Shown here in pieces: positions 55,962 through 64,000 of a stretch of 64,000 nt of DNA (the stretch's first letter is position 1; each line of letters opens with the position of its first letter). The translations under genes were made by a program, and so were the position numbers. Source of the stretch: Methyloversatilis discipulorum (GTDB lineage: Bacteria; Pseudomonadota; Gammaproteobacteria; Burkholderiales; Rhodocyclaceae); NCBI RefSeq assembly GCF_018780585.1, contig NZ_JADMJL010000038.1:62001-126000 (forward strand), written 5' to 3'. The notes beneath the pieces are model-generated. The model worked only from the letters and a program-made list of their open reading frames with translations, searched no databases and was not told where the DNA came from.

Positions 55962-58900
55962 ATTTCCCCCGCTTCTTCATCAACCGGCCGATCTTCGCCA
56001 TCGTCCTGTCGGTGCTGATGCTGATCGCGGGCGCGATCAGCTATTTCCAGCTCCCCCTGAGCGAGTACCCCCAGGTCACGCCGCCGACGGTGCAGGTCAC
56101 CGCCAGCTATCCCGGCGCCAACCCGCAGGTGATCGCCGACACCGTGGCATCGCCGCTGGAGCAGGCGGTCAACGGCGTGGAAGGCATGATGTACATGCAG
56201 TCCCAGATGTCCACGGACGGGCGGATGGTGCTGACCATCTCGTTCGAGCAGCACATCGACCCCGACGTCGCGCAGATCCAGGTGCAGAACCGCGTCTCAC
56301 GCGCGCTGCCCCGGTTGCCGCCCGAGGTCCAGCGCATCGGCGTGGTCACCGACAAGACCGCGCCCGATATTCTCATGGTGGTGCATATGCTCTCGCCGGG
56401 GGACCGCTACGACCCGCTGTACGTGTCCAACTACGCGATGCTCAACGTGCGCGACGAACTGGCGCGCCTGCCGGGCATCGCCAACGTGATCATCGGCGGT
56501 GAAGGCGAGTACGCAATGCGCGTCTGGCTCGACCCCGAGAAGGTCGCATCGCGGGGCATGACCGCCAGCGATGTGGTCGCCGCCATCCGCGAGCAGAACG
56601 TGCAGGTCGCAGCCGGCTCGATCGGCCAGCAGCCGAATGCGTCGGCCGCCTTCCAGGTCAGCGTCAATGCGCTGGGGCGCCTGACCACCGAAGAGCAGTT
56701 CGGCGACATCGTGATCAAGGCCGGCGCCAACGGCCAGGTGACCCGCCTGCGCGACGTCGCACGCCTGGAACGGAACTGGGCTCGGACAACTACACCATGC
56801 GCGGCCAGCTCGACGGCGAGAACGCGGTCGGCCTGCAAATCCTGATGACGCCCGGCTCCAATGCCCTGGACACGTCCAGCGCGGTGCGCGCGACGATGGA
56901 GCGGCTGCAGGCCAAGTTCCCCGAAGGCATCGAGTACAAGATCGCCTACGACCCCACAGTCTTCGTGCGCGCCTCGCTCCAGTCCGTCGCCGTCACGCTG
57001 CTGGAGGCCATCCTCCTGGTGGTGATCGTGGTGGTGCTGTTCCTGCAATCTTGGCGCGCGTCGATCATTCCACTGATCGCCGTGCCGGTCTCGCTGGTCG
57101 GCACGTTCGCGGTGATGCACATGTTCGGCTTCTCGCTGAACACGCTGTCGCTGTTTGGCCTCGTGCTCTCCATCGGCATCGTGGTGGATGACGCCATCGT
57201 GGTGGTGGAGAACGTGGAGCGCCACATGGCGCTGGGCGAATCGCCCAAGGATGCGGCGCGCAAGGCGATGGATGAAGTGACTGGCCCGATCCTGGCCATC
57301 ACCTCGGTGCTGGCAGCGGTCTTCATCCCCTCGGCGTTCCTGTCGGGGCTGCAGGGCGAGTTCTATCGCCAGTTCGCGCTGACCATCGCGTTCTCGACCA
57401 TCCTGTCGGCGATCAACTCGCTTACGCTGTCGCCAGCGCTGGCCGCCATCCTGCTCAAGCCGCACCACGGCGCGGCCAAGCCCGATCGTCTCACGCGCAT
57501 CATCGACGGCGTGTTCGGCGGCTTCTTCCGCCGCTTCAACCGCTTCTTCGATCGCGCCTCGAATTCCTACGTCGGGGGCGTGCGCCGCGCGGTGCGCGGC
57601 AGCGCCATCGTGCTGCTGCTCTACGTCGGCTTCCTGGGCCTGACCTGGCTGGGCTTCCACAAGGTGCCTGCGGGCTTCGTGCCGGCCCAGGACAAGTACT
57701 ATCTCGTGGGCATCGCCCAGCTTCCGACCGGCGCCTCGCTGGATCGCACCGAGGCGGTCGTCAAGGAGATGACCAAGATCGCACTGGCTGAGCCGGGCGT
57801 CGAGAGCGTGGTGGCCTTCCCGGGCCTGTCGGTCAATGGACCGGTGAACCAGCCGAACACCGCGCTGATGTTCGCCATGCTCAAGCCCTTCGATGAGCGC
57901 AAGGACCCGTCGCTGTCGGCCTTCGCCATCCAGGGCAAGCTCATGGGCAAGTTCAGCCAGATCCCGGACGGCTTCGTTGGCATCTTCCCGCCGCCGCCGG
58001 TGCCGGGCCTGGGTTCGATGGGCGGCTTCAAGCTGCAGATCGAGGACCGGGCGGGCCTGGGTCCCGAGGCGCTTGCGCAGGCACAGGGCCAGATCATGGG
58101 CAAGGCCATGCAGGCGCCCGAGCTGGCGAACATGCTCGCCAGCTTCCAGACCAATGCGCCGCAGTTGCAGGTGGACATCGACCGGGTGAAGGCCAAGTCG
58201 CAGGGCGTATCGCTGACCGAGGTGTTCGACACCCTGCAGGTCAACCTTGGCTCGCTCTACGTCAACGACTTCAACCGCTTCGGTCGCACCTACCGGGTCA
58301 TGGCCCAGGCCGATGCGCAGTTCCGCATGCAGGCTGAGGACATAGGCATGCTCAAGGTGCGCAATGCAGCGGGCGACATGATCCCGCTGAGCGCGATCGC
58401 GACCATCGAGCGCAGTTCCGGCCCCGACCGGGTGATGCATTACAACGGCTTTCCCTCGGCCGACATCAGCGGCGGGCCAGCGCCGGGCTACTCGTCCGGC
58501 CAGGCCACCGCCGCGATTGAGAAGATCGTGAGCGAATCGCTGCCGGACGGTATGACCTACGAATGGACGGACCTGACTTTCCAGGAAAAACGGGTTGGCA
58601 ACACGGCGATCTACATCTTCGCGCTGGCGGTGCTGCTCGCCTTCCTGTTCCTGGCGGCCCAGTACAACAGTTGGTCGCTGCCGTTCGCTGTGCTGCTGAT
58701 TGCACCCATGGCGCTGCTCTCGGCGATCGCCGGCGTCTGGCTCTCTGGGGGCGACAACAACATCTTCACGCAGATCGGTTTCGTGGTGCTGGTCGGCCTG
58801 GCTGCCAAGAACGCGATCCTGATCGTGGAGTTCGCCCGCGCGAAGGAAAGCGAAGGGGCCGATCCGCTGGCAGCCGTGCTCGAAGCCGCGCGCTTGCGGC

Positions 58901-59139
58901 TGCGCCCGATCTTGATGACGTCGTTCGCCTTCATCGCTGGCGTGGTGCCGCTGGTGCTGGCCAGCGGTGCGGGCGCCGAGATGCGCCACGCCATGGGCAT
59001 CGCGGTGTTCGCCGGCATGCTGGGCGTGACGGTATTCGGCCTGGTGCTGACGCCGGTGTTCTACGTTGTGGTGCGCAAGCTGGCGCTGCGCCGCGAAGCG
59101 CGCCATGCCCGTGGCGGCATGACCGACCAGCACGCATGA
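55958..59139 (+). pseudogene. RND pump inner-membrane gene, MexF-like, split by a 5-bp tandem duplication
   Basis: The first frame (55958-56845) encodes a normal HAE-1 RND N-terminus: FFINRPIFAIVLSVLMLIAG, then the first periplasmic domain. At 56767-56776 the pentamer GGAAC occurs twice in a row. With one copy the reading would continue RLELGSDNYTMRGQLDG, as expected for MexF, and yield about 1058 aa. With two copies the frame shifts and stops at 56845. The rest of the pump (helix-4 VDDAIVVVENVE, GAPAP-type loop, C-terminal helices) is intact in another frame, with an internal ATG at 56797. No intact pump can be made unless the repeat reverts. Confidence 0.85.
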
Positions 59140-59159
59140 CGGCCAGGAGGACATACGAC

Positions 59160-60665
59160 ATGAAAACATCTTTCGCATTCACACGACCCGCCAGGACGCT
59201 GGCGCCGCTCGCCCTCGCGGCGGCGCTGGCTGGCTGCTCCATGGCACCGAAGTATGACCGGCCCGCAGCGCCGATCGACACGGCCTATCCCTCGGGCGCG
59301 GCCTATGTGGAACTGGCGGCCGCGACGCCCGACGACGCGATCACGGCCGAGATCGGTTGGCGGGACTTCTTCCGCGACCCGCTGCTGCAGCAGTTGATCG
59401 GCATTTCGCTGGAGAACAACCGCGACATGCACAAAGCCGCGCTCAACGTGGAGGCGGCTCAGGCGCTGTACCGTATCCAGCGTGCCGAGATGCTGCCGAA
59501 CCTGGGCGTTTCCGCCCGCGGCGCGTCAGAGCGCGTACCGGCCGACCTCAGTACCACGGGGCAAAGCGACGTGCTCCGGCGCTACGACGTGGCCGGGGTG
59601 ACGGCCGCCTGGGAGCTGGACCTGTGGGGCCGCATCCGCAGCCTCAACGACCGGGCGCTGGCGTCCTACCTGGCCCTCGACGAGACCCGCATCGCCACGC
59701 AGATGAGCCTGGTGTCCGAGGTGGCCAGCGCCTACCTCACGCTGCGCGCCGACCAGGAACTGCTGCGCCTGACGAGCGACACCCTCGCCACACAGAAGCG
59801 CTCCTATGACCTGACCACCCAACTGGTGGAAGCGGGAAATTCCACGCAGCTCGACCTGCGCCGCGCGGAGATCGCGCTGCGCACCGCCGAGGCCAACCGC
59901 GCCGCCTACACGCGGCAGGCGGCCAAGGACCGCAACGCGCTGGTGCTGCTGCTGGGCCAGCCGCTGACGCCGGAGCTGTCCCGGCAGCTTGACGAGGCCG
60001 TGGCGCTGCCGGACGACATCGTGCCGACCGACCTGCCGAGCGGCCTGCCGTCCGAACTGCTCGCGCGTCGGCCGGACATCCGCGCCGCCGAGCAGATGCT
60101 GATCGGCGCCAACGCCAACATCGGCGCGGCGCGGGCCGCGTTCTTCCCGACGATTAGCCTCACGGGCTCGGCGGGCACGGCCAGCGCTTCGCTGGACGGC
60201 CTGTTCGATTCGGGCTCGCGGGCCTGGAGCTTCCTGCCGCAGATCACGCTGCCCATCTTCCGCGGCGGCGCGTTGCGAGCCAATCTGGACGTGGCACAGG
60301 TACAAAAGAGGATCGAAATCGCCAACTACGAGAAGTCTATCCAGGCGGCCTTTGCTGAGGTGGCTGACGGCTTGGCGGGCAAGCGCACGCTTGATGAGCA
60401 GATCCGCTCGGAGCAGCTCCTGGTAGCGGCTAGCCAGAAAGCCTACCAACTAGCCGAGCAACGCTTCCAGGAAGGCGTGGACGACAACCTCACCTTGCTC
60501 GATGCGCAACGCACACAGTACGGTGCGCAGCAGACCCTGGTGCGCACGCGCCTGACGCGGCTGAACAACCTCATCCACCTCTACAAGGCGCTGGGTGGCG
60601 GCTGGACTGAGCACACGGTGCAATCGGGCGCCACCGGGCAACCATCCGCCCGGTCGCCGGGATAA
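59160..60665 (+). CDS. Outer-membrane efflux lipoprotein, OprM/NodT family
   Basis: 501 aa. Signal peptide with lipobox LAGC (AAALAGCSMAPKYDRP), so it is lipidated at Cys. Two TolC-like repeats: DLWGRIRSLNDRALASYLAL and VSEVASAYLTLRAD in the first half, PDIRAAEQMLIGANANIGAARAAF-type segment in the second (P-x-I-x-A-AEQ). AGGAGG lies eight bases before the ATG. Completes the mexEF-oprM-like tripartite pump, whose inner-membrane gene is broken. Confidence 0.9.
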   Translation: MKTSFAFTRPARTLAPLALAAALAGCSMAPKYDRPAAPIDTAYPSGAAYVELAAATPDDAITAEIGWRDFFRDPLLQQLIGISLENNRDMHKAALNVEAAQALYRIQRAEMLPNLGVSARGASERVPADLSTTGQSDVLRRYDVAGVTAAWELDLWGRIRSLNDRALASYLALDETRIATQMSLVSEVASAYLTLRADQELLRLTSDTLATQKRSYDLTTQLVEAGNSTQLDLRRAEIALRTAEANRAAYTRQAAKDRNALVLLLGQPLTPELSRQLDEAVALPDDIVPTDLPSGLPSELLARRPDIRAAEQMLIGANANIGAARAAFFPTISLTGSAGTASASLDGLFDSGSRAWSFLPQITLPIFRGGALRANLDVAQVQKRIEIANYEKSIQAAFAEVADGLAGKRTLDEQIRSEQLLVAASQKAYQLAEQRFQEGVDDNLTLLDAQRTQYGAQQTLVRTRLTRLNNLIHLYKALGGGWTEHTVQSGATGQPSARSPG

Positions 60666-60714
60666 GGGCTATGCGCAACGGCGGCGTTCCCCATCGTTGC
60701 GCACGGAGAACCGG

Positions 60715-61100
60715 ATGAGGATCGGTGAACTTGCGCGCTTGACGGGCACCCCCCGGAGAACATTCGGTTCTACGAGCGGGAGGGCCTGTTGCAAGCCCCG
60801 GAGCGGTCACGCAACAACTATCGGCGCTATGGCCCGGCCCATGTCGAACGGCTTCACCTGATTCGCAACTACCGTGCCTCGGGAATCGGCCTGGATGACG
60901 TGCGCCGCCTACTGGGTTGGGCACATGAGGGGTTCCTGGAACCTGAGCTGCTAAGGCAGGCTGTCCAAGGCCATCTCGCCTGTGTTGAGGAACGCATGGA
61001 GCAACTGATCCAGGTGAAAGAGCACCTGCTCGCATTGGCCCTGCACGGTGCTGCTTCCGCCGGGGCTTCCGAGGATGGACCGGCTCGCGATGGTTCGTGA
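60715..61100 (+). pseudogene. MerR-family regulator with a frameshift in a C tract
   Basis: The start MRIGELARLTGTP and the remainder IRFYEREGLLQAPERSRNNY ... YGPAHVERLHLIRNYRAS read in two different frames. They join if the C6 run at 60749-60754 had one more C, giving TGTPPENIRFYEREG, as expected for MerR. The product would be about 128 aa. The PbrR/CadR Cys-rich metal site is not seen; only HLAC is present, so a metal or drug ligand is unclear. GGAG precedes the ATG. Located 49 bp after the OprM-like gene. Confidence 0.75.
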
Positions 61101-61120
61101 GCATCGCATGTCCATATAAC

Positions 61121-61134
61121 TGAATATATATTCA
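61121..61134 (+). promoter_or_regulatory. SmtB-type operator upstream of the MFS gene
   Basis: TGAATA-TA-TATTCA, 10 of 12 to the core and a perfect dyad. About 45 bp before the MFS ATG. Confidence 0.65.
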
Positions 61135-61179
61135 TGCGTGTAATATTTCCGGCCAGACAAACGAATAAGAAAGACGCCC

Positions 61180-62376
61180 ATGACCGACCAGAGCATCACG
61201 CGCCGAAACATCGGCGTTCTCACCGCCGCGCAGGCGCTCGGCGGCGCCAGCGCGCCCATCGTGATGTCGCTGGGTGGGCTGGTCGGCCAGCAGCTTGCCA
61301 AGAATTCGGCCTGGATCACCTTGCCCGTGAGTCTGTTCGGCCTGGGTCTTGCCATCGGCACCTTGCCTGCCGCCTTCATCATGCGGCGCCATGGCCGCCG
61401 CAACGGATACGTGGTGGGGGTCGGCTTCGGCGTGGCCTCGGGCCTGATCGCCGCGTTGGGCATCATGCTGGCCTCGTTCTGGATCTTCTGCGCCGGCACC
61501 TTCCTGGCGGGCTTCTACGGCGCGTATGTGCAGAGCTACCGCTTCGCAGCCGCCGACACCGCCGAGGACGCGCTTAAGGCCAAGGCCATTTCCTGGGTCA
61601 TGGTGGGCGGTCTCGCGGGCGCCATCATCGGGCCGCAGTTGGTGATCTTCACGCGCGATGCGGTAGCGGGCACGCCCTACGTTGGCAGCTTCCTCAGCCA
61701 GGCGCTGCTGCCGCTGATCGCCTTGCCGATCCTGCTGATGCTGCGCACGCCGAGCCAGACCCAGGCCGAAGCAGTCGCCGATAGCGGTCGGACGGTGCTG
61801 CAGCTCTTGGCGATGCCGCGCTATCTGCTGGCCGTGGCTGCGGGCGTGGTGTCCTATGGGGTGATGGCGTTCGTGATGACGGCCGCGCCGGTGGCGATGG
61901 TCAACCACGGGCATTCGGTGGACAACGCCGCCCTAGGAATACAGTGGCACCTGCTGGCGATGTTCGGGCCGAGCTTCTTCACCGGGCGACTGATGGTGCG
62001 CTACGGCAAGGAGCGCGTGACCGCCGTCGGCATGGTGCTGCTCGCCGCCTCCGGGGTGGTGGCCCTGGGCGGGCTCGGCCTGTCCCACTTCTGGGGCTCG
62101 CTGGCGCTGCTGGGCATCGGCTGGAACTTCAGCTTCATCGGCGCGACGGCGATGGTCACCGACTGCCACACCCCGGCCGAGCGGGGCAAGGCGCAGGGCA
62201 TGAACGATTTCTTCGTCTTCGCCGCCACGGCGGCCGTGTCGTTCCTCGCGGGATCGATCCTGCACAGCTCGGGCTGGCAGGCGGTCAACTGGATGATCTT
62301 CCCGGCCCTGGCGCTGATCCTGGTGCCGCTGCTGTGGCAGGCCGCGCGAAAGCCGGCGCTGCCAGCTCCGGTCTGA
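61180..62376 (+). CDS. MFS transporter
   Basis: 398 aa with about twelve membrane helices. Begins ITRRNIGVLTAAQALGGASAP; loop FIMRRHGRRNGYV is the motif-A region. It has no His-rich tail. I cannot assign a substrate. The upstream SmtB-type operator suggests zinc-linked expression, although the family usually exports small organic compounds. Convergent with the next gene. Confidence 0.75.
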   Translation: MTDQSITRRNIGVLTAAQALGGASAPIVMSLGGLVGQQLAKNSAWITLPVSLFGLGLAIGTLPAAFIMRRHGRRNGYVVGVGFGVASGLIAALGIMLASFWIFCAGTFLAGFYGAYVQSYRFAAADTAEDALKAKAISWVMVGGLAGAIIGPQLVIFTRDAVAGTPYVGSFLSQALLPLIALPILLMLRTPSQTQAEAVADSGRTVLQLLAMPRYLLAVAAGVVSYGVMAFVMTAAPVAMVNHGHSVDNAALGIQWHLLAMFGPSFFTGRLMVRYGKERVTAVGMVLLAASGVVALGGLGLSHFWGSLALLGIGWNFSFIGATAMVTDCHTPAERGKAQGMNDFFVFAATAAVSFLAGSILHSSGWQAVNWMIFPALALILVPLLWQAARKPALPAPV

Positions 62377-62422
62377 TCGGAGCGGTGCAAGAGGCGCTCC
62401 GCGCAGTGGGTCGCCTCGGCCG

Positions 62423-62926
62423 CTACAGCACCTGCTTCCACTGGCGCAGCCTCGACAGCGCGTCGTCGTAGGCGGTGGAGGTGAAGAACTGGATCTTGCG
62501 CCCGAGGGTCTTCATCGGGCTCAACGCGGGATCGAAAAGCGAGGCGTTCGAATGGTGCGCCACGCAGTCGAGCACCCGGTCCTGTCCCTCCGTGAGCATG
62601 GCTTCCAGCTCGCGAAGGTCTCTGCCCGCGAAACGGCGCTGGAAGCCGGCAGAAAGACGCTCGGCCCGCTGCGCCATCGCACTCGGCGAGTAAAAGGACG
62701 CCGAAGGTCCAGGCGTCCGATCATGCGCGAACTGCAGGATCATCGTGTTCCAGACGATGACGTCCACCAGGACCATCGCAGCGTTGGTATGCAGGCGCGG
62801 CTCCTGCCAGATCATGGCCGTGTGCCGGTAGTGGCTGGCGGGAATGGTGGCAGCTTCTACCCCGAGCTTTCGGTGGCTGGCGCGAACCTTGTCAAGGAGT
62901 TCCTGCTTCGTGGTTGGTAGTTTCAT
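62423..62926 (-). CDS. ClbS/DfsB-family four-helix bundle protein
   Basis: 167 aa, all-helical, no signal peptide. The N-terminus LPTTKQELLDKVRASHRKL matches the family opening (T-K-x-E-L-L). Some members (ClbS) protect against colibactin, others are DinB-like thiol or cyclopropane hydrolases. Metal-binding His of DinB proteins are not clearly conserved (HYRHTAMIW only). Function here unknown. Confidence 0.55.
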   Translation of the reverse strand: MKLPTTKQELLDKVRASHRKLGVEAATIPASHYRHTAMIWQEPRLHTNAAMVLVDVIVWNTMILQFAHDRTPGPSASFYSPSAMAQRAERLSAGFQRRFAGRDLRELEAMLTEGQDRVLDCVAHHSNASLFDPALSPMKTLGRKIQFFTSTAYDDALSRLRQWKQVL

Positions 62927-63107
62927 TCGGGATTTCTATTTCATCGAGACAAGGCTCGATAACCGGCGTGTCAGATATTCATCAAGTCACCAGCGCAATT
63001 ACCTTGGATTGAGGAAAAGCGCTTGCCTCACCGCTGCGCTGGCGGCGCCGAGGGCTTGTGCATGATGAAGCGGGACATGTCGGTGATTTCCTGTTTGCGG
63101 ATTTACG

Positions 63108-63650
63108 TTACTGCTGAAGCTGCTTCTGCATGGTGTTGTGGTTGTAGTAGTCGCTGGCATAGACAATCTTTCCGTTCGAAACACGGAAGAAGCTCGCGCC
63201 GAAATAACTGATGGTCGAACTGGAGGGCGACGTCCCGCCATTGCTGTTCTTGGTGGCGGTGAATTCCCACTCGATCGCCACACCATCGCCGGAGGCAACC
63301 GGCTGCGAACGGATTTTCATTTTTCGGTCGGGCAGGATTTTCATCAGAAACTGCGAGACTTCGGTAATGGCTTGAGGCCCAGTGCGGGACGCTTCATTGC
63401 TGGTATTGAAATAGACGACGTTGGAATCGAGCACTTTTTCCATCGCGTCGGTTCGCCCGCCATTCCAGGCGTCAAGGTATTGCTGGACCACCTTCACGTT
63501 CTCTGGCTCATCTGCCGCCTGCGACGTGACGCTATAGGCGAGTGAAACCAGCCCGAGGAATATCGCTCCCAAAGCCTGCACCGGACGGCAGCGCAAGCCG
63601 TCTGAAGAACGAAGGGGCCTGAATGACAGGGCGTGCTGCATGTTGTTCAT
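63108..63650 (-). CDS. Exported SnoaL/NTF2-like protein
   Basis: About 180 aa with a probable signal peptide (FLGLVSLAYSVTSQA) cleaved before ADEPEN. The mature domain has VVQQYLDAWNGGRTDAMEKVL and the ASFFRVSNGKIVYASDYYN end typical of NTF2/SnoaL folds. Ligand unknown. GGAG lies about ten bases before the ATG at 63650. Divergent from the GntR gene. Confidence 0.6.
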   Translation of the reverse strand: MNNMQHALSFRPLRSSDGLRCRPVQALGAIFLGLVSLAYSVTSQAADEPENVKVVQQYLDAWNGGRTDAMEKVLDSNVVYFNTSNEASRTGPQAITEVSQFLMKILPDRKMKIRSQPVASGDGVAIEWEFTATKNSNGGTSPSSSTISYFGASFFRVSNGKIVYASDYYNHNTMQKQLQQ

Positions 63651-63762
63651 GGTCGAAATACTCCAAAAGGTGTTGAAAAAAATCCCGCTCGCACGGGCGT
63701 GGTGGAAAATCGCATGTCGCGCGCAACGAAGCACAGGCCGTCGGCAATTGCTCTTTTGTCAA

Positions 63763-63785
63763 ATACATAGAATCATCCTATGTAT
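63763..63785. promoter_or_regulatory. Palindromic operator between SnoaL-like and GntR genes
   Basis: ATACATAG-7-CTATGTAT, perfect 8-bp arms. A -35-like TTGTCA (63756-63761) with TATGTA 17 bp on overlaps it. Probable GntR operator in the divergent region. Confidence 0.55.
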
Positions 63786-63850
63786 AAGGCCTGAGTTGCT
63801 ACAATCGAGGTCCGATGGGCTCCCGTCTCTACGTCATTTGAGAACCGCGA

Positions 63851-64000
63851 TGAATAACCGCTTCACACTCCCACAGGCGCCGCGGCGTTCGCTCGTCGAT
63901 TCGACGATTGAGCTGATCCGCGGCCAGATCGAGGGAGGCGCCTGGAAGGTCGGCGAGCGCATCCCCAGGGAGCAGGAACTGGCCGAGATGCTGGAGGTTG
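63851..64000 (+). CDS. GntR/FadR-family regulator (partial, cut by window end)
   Basis: The first 50 codons, MNNRFTLPQAPRRSLVDSTI and then ELIRGQIEGGAWKVGERIPR followed by EQELAEMLEV, form the start of a FadR-type GntR helix-turn-helix. The effector domain and family subgroup lie outside the window. Confidence 0.8.

Noticed and set aside
55958-59139. Programmed ribosomal frameshift in the mexF-like gene
   Set aside because: The break is an exact tandem duplication of GGAAC with a 5-base gain and no slippery heptamer, so a mutation explains it better.
56431-59178. 915-codon minus-strand open frame opposite the mexF-like gene
   Set aside because: Antisense shadow of a GC-rich RND gene, rich in Arg, His and Gln without domains.

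Overview
The first ~27.5 kb is conserved chromosomal backbone of a GC-rich betaproteobacterium. The gene orders rluC-HAD-Rieske-sppA / yceF / yceD-rpmF-plsX-fabHDG-acpP-fabF, nadB / rpoE-rseABC-mucD, and lepA-lepB-DUF4845-rnc-era-recO-pdxJ-acpS-nagZ-uvrC-pgsA are typical of that class, with many ATGA stop/start overlaps. I cannot name the genus. This block covers rRNA pseudouridylation and 50S assembly, phospholipid and fatty-acid initiation and elongation, NAD synthesis, the sigma-E envelope-stress module with an apparent autoregulatory promoter, translation and secretion (lepA, lepB), RNase III/Era, pyridoxal phosphate synthesis, and nucleotide excision repair.

At 27580-27655 a tRNA-Gly(GCC) gene with a near-perfect promoter lies downstream of pgsA. 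From its 3' end to the end of the window the DNA is accessory. About 225 bp after the tRNA begins a ~647-residue P4-type tyrosine integrase. Its length and the use of the tRNA-Gly 3' end resemble the ICEclc (IntB13) family of integrative conjugative elements. No transfer genes and no second attachment site are in the window, so only the integrase-proximal cargo is visible.

Cargo, left to right: a regulatory block (LysR effector-domain-only protein, XRE regulator, full LysR); hppD with a divergent Lrp regulator; a copper cassette (copZ-like, glutaredoxin-MauE fusion, and the operon copA-cueR-ferredoxin) with two CueR-type promoters with 19-bp spacers; an SmtB-type ArsR regulator facing a dihydrolipoamide dehydrogenase gene; a czc-type RND operon (czcC, a His-rich membrane protein, czcB, czcA, a His-rich periplasmic protein); a CsoR/RcnR-type regulator with an NreB-like exporter; czcD with a second SmtB-type ArsR; a secreted three-repeat DUF4148-like protein; a Zn/Cd P-type ATPase with a His-rich linker; a mexEF-oprM-like tripartite pump; a MerR gene; an MFS exporter; ClbS/DfsB-like and SnoaL-like genes; and the start of a GntR regulator.

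The main non-genic observation is a repeated operator, TGAACA-N2-TGTTCA and close variants. It lies upstream of czcC, czcD-arsR, the DUF4148-like gene, the Zn/Cd ATPase and the MFS exporter, with one weaker orphan copy near the LysR gene. It matches the SmtB/CzrA operator class, and both ArsR proteins carry the D-x-H-x10-H-x2-E zinc site of that class, so the island appears to hold one zinc regulon spread over several transcription units. Two genes of the pump block are broken by simple changes: the mexF-like gene by a 5-bp tandem duplication (GGAAC twice) and the merR gene by a one-base shift in a C tract.
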